Shown here one piece after another: positions 37,457 to 46,170 of a DNA stretch of 64,000 bases. The translations under genes and the position numbers were made by a program. The notes under the pieces were generated by a model that saw only the letters and a list, made by a program, of their open reading frames with translations, did no database searches and had not been told where the DNA came from. The stretch's first letter is position 1. Every line of letters starts with the position of its first letter. This stretch comes from Lujinxingiaceae bacterium (GTDB lineage: Bacteria; Myxococcota_A; Bradymonadia; Bradymonadales; Bradymonadaceae): positions 1 through 64,000 of the forward strand of contig JACCWM010000106.1 in NCBI GenBank assembly GCA_013697635.1. Reading direction: 5' to 3'.

Positions 37457-38551
37457 TCAATTGGTGCTTGAACAGACACGCGATACGCCGCCGCCATGAA
37501 CCGCTTTGGTCTTGCAGGTGACGTCAAAGCGTTGGTCGGGCACGTTGAGCGGGCAGGGCGCGCTGCCGCCGAGCGCTCCATCGCCGCAGGTCAGGCTGCA
37601 CCAGTACTCGCCGGTGCGCAGCTCAACACAGGCGGCGTTGGATGGGCATGAGCCGGTTTCGCAGCGCCTTGAGCAATAGCCGGTGTTGAAGTAGCCCAGC
37701 AGACAGGTGCCTGCGACGCACTCGGCATCGCTCGTACACGGCTCGCCTACGCTGATCAAGCTCTTTTGCACGCAGGCCTGCTGCCAGCCGATCGCGCCGT
37801 CGGCGTGAATCGGGACGTGTTTGCATTCCAAGCCTGCCAGCGTACAGGCCTGGTCGCAGCGGCGAACGCAGTGATCGTAGACGTGGCCAGCGCTGTGGTA
37901 GGCGGTGGCCATGCACCACTCGCTGGTCGTGCAGCCGGCCTGGTCAACGCAGGAGTTCGTGCAATAGGTCGGCGTCCAGCTCGCCGGGCAGGTGTCGTCA
38001 CTGCCGCAGCGGCACTTGTCGGCGGCGCAGTCCTGTGCCGAGGCGCAGGTCGTGCCGTTGGATGCGCCCGAGACGCATTGGTCGACGATGCAGACGCTGT
38101 CTTGCTCGCACGGGTGCGTGGCAAAACCGGTGCCTGTGGCGCGACAAACGAGCAGCGTGGTGGCGTCGTGACAGAGCTTTTCGCCCAGGTGGCACACTGC
38201 GGCGACGCTGCAGTTGCCGTCTTCACAGAGCTCTCCATTGGCGCAGGCTATCTCGTCAAAGCCCGTGCCGGATGCGTTGCAGATGCCACGTACGCTGTCG
38301 GATTGGCATTGTCGATCGCCCGGACAACATGCGGTGCATCGTGTGTCGGGCTGGGCGATGTCTTCAACAGCGATGTCGGGCGTGTCCTGGCCTGGCAACT
38401 CCGCGGTCGACGTGTCGAGCAGCTCGAAAACGTCGCGCTCGCTGAGCACGTCGGGCGGCAGGCTCTGGGCACAGCCAAGGCTTGATAGGATCAAGAAAAT
38501 CCACAGCAGCTCAAGCCATGGCAACGACTTTTTGAATTGACGAGGCGTCAT
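37457..38551 (-). CDS. Cys-rich lipoprotein
   Basis: The 364-residue protein has a signal peptide with lipobox LSSLGC. A short Asp/Glu-rich linker leads into a Cys-rich body with about 35 cysteines. Repeated CHDATTLLVCRATGTGF and CVSDSVRGICNASGTGFD-type segments resemble EGF-like or Dickkopf-like disulfide modules common on myxobacterial surface lipoproteins. The last third (CASAQDCAADKCRCG, CTSDAECVAGTCLLGYFNTGYCSRRCE) has the same spacing. Function unknown; adhesion or structural surface roles are typical guesses for such proteins. Confidence 0.72.
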   Translation of the reverse strand: MTPRQFKKSLPWLELLWIFLILSSLGCAQSLPPDVLSERDVFELLDTSTAELPGQDTPDIAVEDIAQPDTRCTACCPGDRQCQSDSVRGICNASGTGFDEIACANGELCEDGNCSVAAVCHLGEKLCHDATTLLVCRATGTGFATHPCEQDSVCIVDQCVSGASNGTTCASAQDCAADKCRCGSDDTCPASWTPTYCTNSCVDQAGCTTSEWCMATAYHSAGHVYDHCVRRCDQACTLAGLECKHVPIHADGAIGWQQACVQKSLISVGEPCTSDAECVAGTCLLGYFNTGYCSRRCETGSCPSNAACVELRTGEYWCSLTCGDGALGGSAPCPLNVPDQRFDVTCKTKAVHGGGVSRVCSSTN

Positions 38552-38641
38552 GGGCAGTCTGTGCGCGGGTCGTGGGTAAGGATTCGACGTTGCGCCAGAG
38601 CCTACGAGTTACGCCGTGATTTTGCAATGAGGAAGCCAAGA

Positions 38642-38659
38642 CGCCGCCCTGGGGCGGCG
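38642..38659 (-). terminator. Short GC hairpin downstream of the 130-residue protein gene
   Basis: An 8-bp stem CGCCGCCC/GGGCGGCG with a 2-nt gap lies 11 bp past the stop at 38670. There is no T-run, so it is a weak terminator candidate. Confidence 0.35.
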
Positions 38660-38669
38660 CAGGGGCTGT

Positions 38670-39062
38670 TCATATCTCCGGTGGGGCGGAGGCCTCATTG
38701 AACTCGTCCTCGATTGCGCGGCAGCGGCTGATCAACTCATCGATATAGAAGTGTTGACGCGAGACCATGTGGTTGCCATAGAGCCAACCGGCGAGCGCAC
38801 CTATGAGGGCGCCAGGCAGTCGGCCGCGCACCAGCGAGCCGCCGCCGCCGAGCAGCCCCATCTGGGCGCCGATTAAAGTCGATTGCATGGGAAACTCCAT
38901 CGACTTGCGGTGGGCGATGAGCTCGTCGACGAAGCCGCGCATCTGCGCGCGTGCTGCCCGGCGCTCGCCGCGGCGGATGTGCGCTTCAATGCGAAAGAGA
39001 CGTGTTGCGTACTGACCTAGGCGCTGCTCGTTTTGAGCGGCGATCTGGAGAAAATCAGCCAT
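38670..39062 (-). CDS. Uncharacterised 130-residue protein with glycine-rich hydrophobic segment
   Basis: It starts MADFLQIAAQNEQRLGQYATRLF, with AAGGGG about 9 nt upstream. The first 55 residues and the last 30 are charged helices. The middle (STLIGAQMGLLGGGGSLVRGRLPGALIGALAGWLYG, about 61-96) has the small-residue look of glycine-zipper membrane segments. I do not recognise the family. It lies next to the tRNA-Ala gene and the tRNA terminator lies between them. Confidence 0.6.
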   Translation of the reverse strand: MADFLQIAAQNEQRLGQYATRLFRIEAHIRRGERRAARAQMRGFVDELIAHRKSMEFPMQSTLIGAQMGLLGGGGSLVRGRLPGALIGALAGWLYGNHMVSRQHFYIDELISRCRAIEDEFNEASAPPEI

Positions 39063-39099
39063 TTGCAGTACCCCTTAGTTCCGTGAGTGACAGAGAAAC

Positions 39100-39146
39100 C
39101 AAAAAAAAATGCCGCACCTTGATCATAATATCAAGGTGCGGCATTT
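39100..39146 (-). terminator. Rho-independent terminator of tRNA-Ala
   Basis: A 17-bp perfect stem (39107-39123 with 39130-39146), a 6-nt loop, then a run of nine T on the minus strand. It begins 4 bp after the tRNA 3' end and is a textbook terminator. Confidence 0.92.
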
Positions 39147-39149
39147 CAA

Positions 39150-39222
39150 TGGAGCCAAACGGGATCGAACCGTCGACCTCCTGACTGCCAGTCAGGCGCT
39201 CTCCCAGCTGAGCTATGGCCCC
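39150..39222 (-). tRNA. tRNA-Ala, anticodon GGC
   Basis: The 73-nt gene has acceptor stem GGGGCCA/TGGCTCC with one G-T pair and discriminator A. The D-arm is GCTCAGCTGGGAGAGC, the anticodon stem CCTGA/TCAGG with loop CTGGCAG (anticodon GGC, reading GCC and GCU), and the T-arm GACGGTTCGATCCCGT has one non-Watson-Crick pair. The CCA end is not encoded, so it must be added after transcription. It has its own promoter and terminator. Confidence 0.95.
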
Positions 39223-39280
39223 AGAAAAAAACCCTGATGTCCTGCCTTGCTTCAAAAATGGCCAGTGGCCAGGGTCATGT

Positions 39281-39310
39281 CTTATAGATGACCCCCGACG
39301 CCTATGTCAA
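39281..39310 (-). promoter_or_regulatory. tRNA-Ala promoter
   Basis: On the minus strand a perfect TTGACA (39305-39310), an 18-nt spacer and TATAAG (39281-39286). Transcription would start near 39274, about 52 nt before the mature tRNA 5' end. Confidence 0.65.
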
Positions 39311-39356
39311 CACTGATTGCTGAAATGTTATTCACCGATGAAAGTCGCCGCCAAGC

Positions 39357-40358
39357 TCACTCGACGACGGCCTCGGTGGGGCTGGAAACACCTTCAGGCG
39401 CGCCGCTTTGCTCGAGCGCGCGAAGCCGGCGAAGGTATTCGGCATTGTTGGGATATTGCAGGTGCAGGGCGCGCATGCGCTCGGTAGCAAATGTCTTGTC
39501 CTTGCCCTCGACATCGAGCAAGGCTTCAGCCAGGGCGCTGTCGTAGTCGGGGAACAACTCCGTGGCCTGGCTCAAGAATTCTCGGCGCGCCTGCAGCGGG
39601 AAGGCGTCAGGGTCCTCAATACGCCAGCGCATCATCAGCCTGTATTCGTAGGGCGAGAGTTGGAGCCTGGCCGGCAGGCGAGCGTGAGCGATATGCGCCC
39701 AGCGAAAGCGGTTGAGGATCTCAAAGATCGCCGGCCCATAGGGCTTGAGCCACTGGCCGGTAGCGCTGACCAGGCCGTGCTCAAGCAGCGAGGGCAGGGC
39801 GTTGCCGCAATTCTCCCGGTATTTCTGGAAGCGTCGATGCGGTGGATTGGTGCGCGCCTCGGCGAGCGGTAGGTTGGCCAGGCGAAGCGCCTGCAAGAGC
39901 TGCTCGAGGCCTTCATTGCATGCCTCGAAAATCGGCTCTCCGGCGGCGATGAAACCTCTCACCCCGGTCGCCGGCAAAACCTCGTCGGCCGCAAAGACAA
40001 GCTCGGCCTGCATCTGGAGCGCATCGGGCGGCGCCTGCTCGTCGGCGCTGGGAAACTGGGACAGATTGGCCTTGCGAACGATCTGATGAAGGTGCGCAAG
40101 GTCCTCGCCAACCGCGTCGAGGCGCGCCTCGCCGTGGTGGCGGTCACGCTCGATCGCGAGTTGTCGCGCGTCGACCTCCAAAGGCGCAAACAACAGCGGC
40201 TCGTATCTGGCCGGCTCTTTGAGCCTGGCATGGGGCGTCGACGTGGTGTGCGTGAAAGCCACAAAGAGCACGACGATGATCAGCGCGCACAGCGCAAACG
40301 AAACCCACAAGACCGGATGAATAGTGGGAGGATCTGGGGGCGAGGTGTCATGAGCCAT
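39357..40358 (-). CDS. Uncharacterised single-pass membrane protein
   Basis: The protein is 333 residues from ATG 40358, with GGAG about 9 nt upstream; a TTG at 40373 is a less likely start. A transmembrane helix lies near the N-terminus (VLWVSFALCALIIVVLFVAFT, about 18-38). The rest is helical and extracytoplasmic, with a middle CNEGLEQLLQALRLANLP and FQKYRENCGNALPSLLEHGLV. The C-terminal part (YDSALAEALLDVEGKDKTFATERMRALHLQYPNNAEYLRRLRAL) looks like one or two TPR-like helix pairs. I do not recognise the family. Confidence 0.6.
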   Translation of the reverse strand: MAHDTSPPDPPTIHPVLWVSFALCALIIVVLFVAFTHTTSTPHARLKEPARYEPLLFAPLEVDARQLAIERDRHHGEARLDAVGEDLAHLHQIVRKANLSQFPSADEQAPPDALQMQAELVFAADEVLPATGVRGFIAAGEPIFEACNEGLEQLLQALRLANLPLAEARTNPPHRRFQKYRENCGNALPSLLEHGLVSATGQWLKPYGPAIFEILNRFRWAHIAHARLPARLQLSPYEYRLMMRWRIEDPDAFPLQARREFLSQATELFPDYDSALAEALLDVEGKDKTFATERMRALHLQYPNNAEYLRRLRALEQSGAPEGVSSPTEAVVE

Positions 40359-40553
40359 GGGATGTGTCTCCAAGTATAGGTGCCTGTTGTCGTCTAAAGG
40401 TCGGCCAGGACAACACAGTTTTCAGGTTACACATTGTTTTCCTGCGATGACAGGTGTGATAGAAATTTTTTCCGATCGCCTGGCAGTTATCTGCATGCCT
40501 GCCCTACCTACACGCCGAATCTGGCGATTCCGACGACCGAACTCGGGTTCATC

Positions 40554-41177
40554 ATGCTGACACATTATTTGCTTCAATTTGCGCTCATTGGAGCCGAGTG
40601 GGTTCTTTGGATTTTGGTCCTGCTCAGCTTTGCCAATGTTTACGTCGTCATCGAGCGCGCTCTGTTCTATGGCAGGCGAAAGGTCGACATCCACGGGCTT
40701 CGCCAGCGCTTTGAGGACTATTTGCATCAACAAGACTTCACCAAAGCTGCCGATCTGCTCAAGTCCAGTGACAGCATGGAGGCGCGCGTGGTGCTCTTTG
40801 GCATGCGCGGCCTGGAGCGTGGTCCGGCGGCCGTTGAGGATCTGATGGCCGGCGCGCTCGCGACCGAGAAGACGCGCTATGAGCGGTTGCTCAGCCTGCT
40901 GGCAACTACGGGTAACAACGCTCCGTTTATCGGGCTTTTTGGAACCGTTCTCGGCATCATTGGTGCATTTGCCGCGCTCGGCGAGGCCAGCGACGAGGCC
41001 GCGCAACAAGTCATGGCGGCGATCTCCGAGGCATTGGTCGCCACCGGCGTCGGATTGCTCGTGGCGATTCCGGCCGTCATCACGTTCAATGTGTTTCGAA
41101 CGCGCGTCAAGCACTCGCTCGCTCAGACGGATCTGTTGGGGCGCACGCTGCTGTCGAGCCTTCGACGCAACGACTGA
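40554..41177 (+). CDS. exbB: ExbB/TolQ/MotA-family proton channel protein
   Basis: The protein is 207 residues from ATG 40554 (MLTHYLLQFALIGAEW); upstream in-frame residues to 40434 lack family similarity. Three membrane helices are visible: about 10-30, 110-132 (NAPFIGLFGTVLGIIGAFAAL) and 153-175 (ALVATGVGLLVAIPAVITFNVF). GLFGTVLGI and the GVGLLVAIPAVI segment are family signatures. With ExbD it forms the proton-driven motor that powers TonB. It is the first gene of the exbB-exbD-tonB operon. Confidence 0.92.
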   Translation: MLTHYLLQFALIGAEWVLWILVLLSFANVYVVIERALFYGRRKVDIHGLRQRFEDYLHQQDFTKAADLLKSSDSMEARVVLFGMRGLERGPAAVEDLMAGALATEKTRYERLLSLLATTGNNAPFIGLFGTVLGIIGAFAALGEASDEAAQQVMAAISEALVATGVGLLVAIPAVITFNVFRTRVKHSLAQTDLLGRTLLSSLRRND

Positions 41178-41192
41178 GTTTAGGAGAATGTG

Positions 41193-41615
41193 ATGGCTGG
41201 TTTCAGTTCTGGCGATGACGATGACGTCATCTCGTCGATCAATATCACGCCCTTTGTCGACATCATTTTGGTCGTATTGATCATCTTCATGGTGACGACC
41301 AGCTATATCGTGCACGCCCAGATCGAGGTCAACCTGCCCAAGGCAGCGTCGGGTCAGGCCGAGGTCAAATCGACGCTGACCTTCCAGGTCACCAAGGAGG
41401 GCACGTACGCGATGGACGGCGAGATCGTCACCCTCGAGCAGATCGCGCGCGACGTGCGCAAATTGCGCGAGCAAGATCCAGACGTGCGCGCGGTGATCGC
41501 TGCGGACAAAGAGGTCGAGTACGGCAAGGTCGTCGACTTGCTCGATACGATCAAGATCAACGGTATCGAGAAGTTTGCGCTCAATATCGTTCGCAAGGAA
41601 AAAATCGCCCCGTGA
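41193..41615 (+). CDS. exbD: ExbD/TolR-family biopolymer transport protein
   Basis: The protein is 140 residues from ATG 41193; AGGAG six nt upstream favours it over the GTG at 41190. The motif [24 protein letters not shown] carries the membrane Asp ([13 protein letters not shown]) that takes part in proton flow. The periplasmic remainder has [10 protein letters not shown] and [30 protein letters not shown], as expected of the family. Its stop overlaps the start of the TonB gene (GTGA). Confidence 0.93.
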   Translation: MAGFSSGDDDDVISSINITPFVDIILVVLIIFMVTTSYIVHAQIEVNLPKAASGQAEVKSTLTFQVTKEGTYAMDGEIVTLEQIARDVRKLREQDPDVRAVIAADKEVEYGKVVDLLDTIKINGIEKFALNIVRKEKIAP

Positions 41616-42526
41616 CCGACGAGACGTTGGAACCACAAGTCAGGGAGCGGTTTACGCTAGACGATCCGCTGATCGAGCGACCGCGCTCCAGAGCCCAGCG
41701 GGCTCTCTCGGCGTTTTGGGGCCTTGTTGCCACCATCCTCGCGCACATTGTCTTGGGCGGCCTGTTGGTTACGCTTGCTCCTCAATGCAATGTCGAGCGA
41801 CCAGAGCCTGAAAAGGGTTCGATCATTGAGGTGGCCGTCTCGGTGATGAACGAGCCCGAAGAACTCGTCGAGATGGAAGAGCCCGAGCCCGAGCTAGAGG
41901 CGGAGCCTGAACCAGAGCCTGAACCTGAACCGGAGCCGGAACCTGAGCCTGAGGTGAAGCCTGAGCCTCGCCCTGAGCCCAGGCCCGAACCGACACCTGC
42001 GCCGGAGGTGGTTGAAAAACCTGCCGGCGAGCCCGAATCGATGAATCCCGTGCACCTCGAAGGATTGACCATGGAGTCGACCGTCGGTGAGGGAATCGCC
42101 TTCAAGGTGGGCGAGGGGATCGAGAGCGGTAAAGTTTCCACGCGCTATGTCGATCCCAACCGCTTTGGCAAAATTCAGACAGGTAAAGGAGATGGTGAAG
42201 GCTACGGCGCAGGCAGCGAGCCGGTTCAAGCCGCGCCGGCTCGCCAGTGCCGTGCGGTCGACGCCAAAATCGTCTTTCAACCCAAGGGTGAATATCCGCT
42301 GCAAGCCCAACGACGCCGCCTCGAGGGCACCGTCGTCGGTCTGGTCAGCGTGAACGCACGCGGCGAGGTCACCAACGTGCGCCTGGTCAAGCGCGCCGGC
42401 AACGGCTTTGACGAGGCGGCCGAGGCGGCCTTCGGGCAAATGCGCTTCGAGCCCGCCCAGCGCGATTGTCAGGCCGTGGCCGCAACCGTGCGTGTGACCA
42501 ACGCATTTACGCTCTCGGATTACTGA
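41612..42526 (+). CDS. tonB: TonB-family energy transducer
   Basis: The 304-residue protein starts at a GTG overlapping the exbD stop. It has a cytoplasmic N-terminus of about 33 residues, one transmembrane helix ([26 protein letters not shown]), and a periplasmic linker of Glu-Pro repeats (about 90-130; [12 protein letters not shown]), the classic TonB spacer. The C-terminal domain has [61 protein letters not shown], matching the TonB fold. The two Cys residues in the C-terminal region may form a disulfide. Confidence 0.9.
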   Translation: MTDETLEPQVRERFTLDDPLIERPRSRAQRALSAFWGLVATILAHIVLGGLLVTLAPQCNVERPEPEKGSIIEVAVSVMNEPEELVEMEEPEPELEAEPEPEPEPEPEPEPEPEVKPEPRPEPRPEPTPAPEVVEKPAGEPESMNPVHLEGLTMESTVGEGIAFKVGEGIESGKVSTRYVDPNRFGKIQTGKGDGEGYGAGSEPVQAAPARQCRAVDAKIVFQPKGEYPLQAQRRRLEGTVVGLVSVNARGEVTNVRLVKRAGNGFDEAAEAAFGQMRFEPAQRDCQAVAATVRVTNAFTLSDY

Positions 42527-42755
42527 TCGAGCGTAAGCCACGCGGGTTGAATTTGCGTGGCTGACCAGACGTCCAAATGCCGTGATTTGAAGGGGAGGCA
42601 GCAATTGCGTTGAAAAACGGCTGTGACCCTTGATTTTTGCGATGAACTCTCTAGAATTTGTGGAATCGCATTCCAGTGCGGCTGTAAACTGGCCGCTGCA
42701 GTCAATGGAAGTCTTGTGTCATTTGAAATGACTGAACAAAGCATCAAGTATTTTC

Positions 42756-42784
42756 TTGATCGCTACCCGCCTGTGCAGTATAAA
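42756..42784 (+). promoter_or_regulatory. Candidate sigma-70 promoter for the gene at 42837
   Basis: TTGATC (42756-42761), a 17-nt spacer, TATAAA (42779-42784). The matches are four of six and five of six. The leader would be about 46 nt. Confidence 0.5.
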
Positions 42785-42814
42785 AGTGTTCAGTGTTGGT
42801 TGAGTGTTCAGTGT
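42785..42814 (+). repeat. Two 12-bp direct repeats just after the -10 box
   Basis: AGTGTTCAGTGT at 42785-42796 and at 42803-42814, period 18. The position right at the transcription start suggests a repressor operator or a leader RNA signal, but neither is shown. Confidence 0.55.
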
Positions 42815-42836
42815 GTCGTGTTACAGGAGCCTTCTT

Positions 42837-43457
42837 ATGTATGAGAGTATGATTTCCCCCAAGCCTACGTTGGATCAAGACGGTCGAGAGGTCCGACGCT
42901 CGGTCAGCGCGATCCTTGCACGGCGCAGCAGTCGCCTTCGCGCCCGGCGCGAGACACTGGCGCCGGATTTTTTGCACGGCGAGGTGCGCATCGAGGAGAT
43001 TTACGCGAGCCTGGGTGCAAGTTGGGTCGAGCAGGCGCTGTTTGTCGAGCCAATTCGCGATGCGCATGGTCAATTGCTGGCCATCTCGGTGGCCTATTTC
43101 AACGATTACTTTCTGACGATCGAGCAGGCCGTCGCCAGCGAAGTCGACGATCTGGAAGCATGGCTTGTTGAGCGCGCTCTCGATCGCGGCACGAGCGTGG
43201 AGTTGGTGTTGGGTGACGATTACGGCGATCGCGAGGAGTTGCCCGTCGTTTCACCGTCGCGCGCGACCGGGATTATCCCGATCTATTGCAGTGGCGAGCG
43301 TCTGCGGGAGATGGAGTCAGCGCTCTTGCAGGTGACCCGCGATGCGGATTGCGGCAATCGCGGGGCTTTCGAGGATGACAAGGAAGCCGTGTTGCAGGAC
43401 AGCCGCACGAATCTGCTCTCCTTGGTCACGCTTTCTGCGCGGCTTTTATCAGCCTGA
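42837..43457 (+). CDS. Uncharacterised 206-residue protein
   Basis: It starts at ATG 42837 (MYESMISP), with AGGAG upstream. The protein has an Arg-rich stretch (RRSVSAILARRSSRLRARRE) and then two acidic blocks, EVRIEEIYASLGASWVEQALFV and AVASEVDDLEAWLVERALD. LEVEP-like strand patterns in the middle are too weak to assign a fold. No signal peptide. Its 3' end overlaps the convergent purM by 32 bp. I do not recognise the family. Confidence 0.55.
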   Translation: MYESMISPKPTLDQDGREVRRSVSAILARRSSRLRARRETLAPDFLHGEVRIEEIYASLGASWVEQALFVEPIRDAHGQLLAISVAYFNDYFLTIEQAVASEVDDLEAWLVERALDRGTSVELVLGDDYGDREELPVVSPSRATGIIPIYCSGERLREMESALLQVTRDADCGNRGAFEDDKEAVLQDSRTNLLSLVTLSARLLSA

Positions 43458-44514
43458 CGCCGCCGTCGCCCTCGACAAGCTGGCCTATCACCCAGGCCGG
43501 ATAGCCCGCGCCAGCCAGGCTGTCGATCGCCTGATCGACATCGCCTCGCACGCTGGCGATCATTCCAATTCCCATATTGAAGACGTGATAGATCTCATCG
43601 TCGGCCAGTTCTGCCGCGTCCTGAAGCATGCCGAAGATTTTCGGGATGGGCCAACTTCCGATTTGAATGCTGGCGCTCAGTCCATCGGGCAGGATGCGCG
43701 GGATGTTTTCGTGAAAGCCGCCGCCGGTGATATGCGCGAGTCCGCTGACATCGAGCGCGTCGCCCAAGATCTGAACGGCTTTGACGTAGATGCGCGTGGG
43801 CTCGAGCAGCACCTCGCCGAGCGTCTTGTCTGCTCCGAGTGCGGGGTGATGCTTGGTCAAGTCGAGGCCGGCATCGGCCACGATCTTTCGCACCAGGCTG
43901 TAGCCGTTGCTGTGGATACCGCTCGATGCGATCCCGATGAGCATGTCGCCAAGGCGCGCCCGCTCGGGGCTAATCATCTGGGCACGGTCGACCACGCCGA
44001 CACAAAAGCCGGCAATGTCGTACTCGCCGGCGGCGTAGAATCCGGGCATCTCAGCGGTCTCGCCGCCGATGAGTGCGCATCCGCTCTCGACGCAGCCTTT
44101 TGAGATGCCGGCGACGATCGCCTCGGCCTGGGCGGGTACGAGCTTGCCTGTGGCGAGGTAGTCGAGGAAGAACAAGGGTCGAGCCCCGCAACAAATGACA
44201 TCGTTGACGCACATTGCCACGCAATCGATGCCGATGGTGTCGTGGCGGTCGAGTTCGAAGGCGATCTTGAGCTTGGTGCCTACTCCGTCTGTACCTGAGA
44301 CCAGCACGGGGTCGGCTGTGTCGCCAAGTTGGACTCCAGCCTCGCGCAGGCTGAACAGACCTCCAAAGCCGCCGATATTGGCCATGACGCCAGGAATAAA
44401 GGTGCGCGCGACGAGCGCTTTATAGCGCTCGACGGCGTCCTGGCCAGCGTCAAGATCGACGCCGGCTTCGCGATAGGAGGATGCCGTGTTTTGCGAGGAC
44501 TTGGACTTGCTCAT
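43426..44514 (-). CDS. purM: Phosphoribosylformylglycinamidine cyclo-ligase
   Basis: The protein is 362 residues from ATG 44514 (MSKSKSSQNTASSYREAGVDLDAG); the frame is open further upstream but with unrelated sequence. PurM catalyses the fifth purine step, FGAM plus ATP to AIR. YREAGVDLDAGQDAVERYK, LVSGTDGVGTKLKIAFE, CALIGGETAEMPGFY and HSNGYSLVRK are diagnostic. The C-terminal GMIASVRGDVDQAIDSLAGAGYPAWVIGQL is standard. It is divergent from a glycosyltransferase gene across 99 bp. Confidence 0.96.
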   Translation of the reverse strand: MSKSKSSQNTASSYREAGVDLDAGQDAVERYKALVARTFIPGVMANIGGFGGLFSLREAGVQLGDTADPVLVSGTDGVGTKLKIAFELDRHDTIGIDCVAMCVNDVICCGARPLFFLDYLATGKLVPAQAEAIVAGISKGCVESGCALIGGETAEMPGFYAAGEYDIAGFCVGVVDRAQMISPERARLGDMLIGIASSGIHSNGYSLVRKIVADAGLDLTKHHPALGADKTLGEVLLEPTRIYVKAVQILGDALDVSGLAHITGGGFHENIPRILPDGLSASIQIGSWPIPKIFGMLQDAAELADDEIYHVFNMGIGMIASVRGDVDQAIDSLAGAGYPAWVIGQLVEGDGGVRLIKAAQKA

Positions 44515-44613
44515 GGGCGACTCGTGATGTAGGTCCGGGTGAGATGCGTCGATGCCCGCCAATATGCCGGTCATACCCGACTTTGAAAAGGCCCTGAAGA
44601 TGAAGTTTGTTCC

Positions 44614-45387
44614 ATGAACAAACCAGCCAAAGCGAAGCTCGAGCGAAAGGGTGGCGTGTGGTGGCCGCCCGGTGCCGCGCCAGCTCCACCTGAGGGCGTG
44701 ATCATCGACGTGATGATTCCGGCGCTCAACGAGGAGCGAAGCCTGCCGTTGGTGCTCGAAGCGATCCCATCGGACTGGGTGCGCCGCGTGGTGGTCGGCA
44801 ACAACGGCAGCGTCGACGCCACGGCGCGTGTTGCCCGCGAGCTCGGGGCGGTGGTCGTCGACGAGCCGCGCCGAGGCTACGGCGCCGCCTGCTTGGCGGG
44901 TCTCGCGTTCATGGCCGCCGATCCGCCCGATATCGTGGTCTTTCTCGACGCCGATTTTAGCGATCATCCCGAAGAGCTGCCCCGCTTGGTCCAGCCGATC
45001 TTGAGCGGTGAGGCTGAGCTCGTCATCGGCAGCCGAACGCTGGGCGCTCGACAGCGCGGTGCGCTCTTGCCCCAGGCCATTGTGGGTAATATGTTGGCGT
45101 GCACGTTGGTCGATGCGCTCTACGGCTATCGTTTCTCGGATCTCGGACCTTTTCGCGCCGTGACATGGTCAGCGCTCGAGGAGATCGGCATGCGTGATCG
45201 CGACTTTGGTTGGACCGTCGAGATGCAGGTCAAAGCTGCCAAGCTCAAGATCGCGGCGGTGGAAGTGCCGGTGAGTTACAGAAAGCGCGTGGGTGTCTCA
45301 AAGGTTACGGGCACAATCCGCGGCTCAGTGATGGCGGGCTACAAGATCCTTTATACGATTTTTGCACAATATGTGGAGCCTCGATGA
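44614..45387 (+). CDS. Family 2 glycosyltransferase (dolichol/polyprenyl-phosphate-sugar synthase-like)
   Basis: The 257-residue protein has a short N-terminal extension, then the GT-A fold: IIDVMIPALNEERSLPLVLEAIP, VVGNNGSVDATARVARELGAVVVDEPRRGYGAA, and the metal-binding DxD as FLDADFSD. PVSYRKRVGVSKVTGTIRGSVMAG is the family C-terminal signature of polyprenyl-phosphate glycosyltransferases and their relatives. No transmembrane tail. The stop overlaps the start of the next gene, so the two enzymes are probably partners. Confidence 0.88.
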   Translation: MNKPAKAKLERKGGVWWPPGAAPAPPEGVIIDVMIPALNEERSLPLVLEAIPSDWVRRVVVGNNGSVDATARVARELGAVVVDEPRRGYGAACLAGLAFMAADPPDIVVFLDADFSDHPEELPRLVQPILSGEAELVIGSRTLGARQRGALLPQAIVGNMLACTLVDALYGYRFSDLGPFRAVTWSALEEIGMRDRDFGWTVEMQVKAAKLKIAAVEVPVSYRKRVGVSKVTGTIRGSVMAGYKILYTIFAQYVEPR

Positions 45388-46151
45388 GCGACGGATTGGA
45401 CGTAGAGCATGACGTCGTGATCGTGTTTGCCAAAGTTCCGATCGCCGGAGAGGTCAAGACGCGCTTGACGCCGCCGCTCAGTGAGGCGCAAGCCGCAGCG
45501 CTCTATACGGCCTTCATGGCGGATACGGCCTTGACGGTGGCACGCTACGGCGCCCAGTCGAGCCGGCCGTTGGTCAAGGTGGTGGCCGTCGCCGGCGACA
45601 GTGTTGCAGCGAGCGCTCACGCGGCGTTTGCGCCCTTTGTCGACGCTGGCTTCGTTTTTTTAGACCAAGGCGAGGGTAATCTTGGCGAGCGGCTTCGACG
45701 TATCAGCGGACTCTGTCTGGAGCAGGGAGCGGCGCGTGTCGTCGTGATTGGAACGGATAGCCCCACCTTGCATGTCGATCACATCGAGTTTGCGTTTACG
45801 CTGTTGAGTGCCCATGACGTCGTGCTCGGGCCGTCGTTTGACGGCGGCTACTATCTGATCGGTTTACGACAAATGGTGGTCGATGGCCCGGTAGCGCACG
45901 AGGTGGTGTTCGAGAACATTGCCTGGAGTACCGGGGATGTGCTTGCGCAAACTTGGGAGCGCTGCAAGAGCGCCTCGCTCTTGTGCGAGTTGATGGGCTT
46001 CTGGTACGATGTCGACACCTTTGAAGATGTAAAAATGCTCAGGTTTCATCTTCTTAAGTATCTCAAGGAACGTGACTCCGAACTGGCGCCGAACACTGTA
46101 CAACTGTTAGACGCGTGGCAGTTAGACGGCGCTTTTGGCTTATCGGGCTAA
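45384..46151 (+). CDS. TIGR04282-like (DUF2064) glycosyltransferase-type protein
   Basis: The 255-residue protein starts at an ATG overlapping the previous stop (ATGA). VVIVFAKVPIAGEVKTRLTPPLSEAQAAALYTAFM is the signature of the DUF2064/TIGR04282 family, a GT-A-fold group related to arsenosugar-biosynthesis-type glycosyltransferases. GTDSPTLHVDHIEFAF, VVLGPSFDGGYYLIGLR and WYDVDTFEDVKML complete the fold. Family members often lie beside a family 2 glycosyltransferase, as here. The sugar and acceptor are unknown. Confidence 0.85.
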   Translation: MSDGLDVEHDVVIVFAKVPIAGEVKTRLTPPLSEAQAAALYTAFMADTALTVARYGAQSSRPLVKVVAVAGDSVAASAHAAFAPFVDAGFVFLDQGEGNLGERLRRISGLCLEQGAARVVVIGTDSPTLHVDHIEFAFTLLSAHDVVLGPSFDGGYYLIGLRQMVVDGPVAHEVVFENIAWSTGDVLAQTWERCKSASLLCELMGFWYDVDTFEDVKMLRFHLLKYLKERDSELAPNTVQLLDAWQLDGAFGLSG

Positions 46152-46170
46152 GCATAAAGAGAGGACGATT

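Larger units (their letters stand above)
42527..42836 (+). other. 310-bp intergenic region with a promoter and direct repeats
   Basis: No gene is supported here. It holds an 8-bp hairpin (42536-42543 with 42555-42562) after tonB without a T-run, a good promoter at 42756-42784, and a 12-bp direct repeat pair at 42785-42814 in the transcript leader. Confidence 0.6.
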
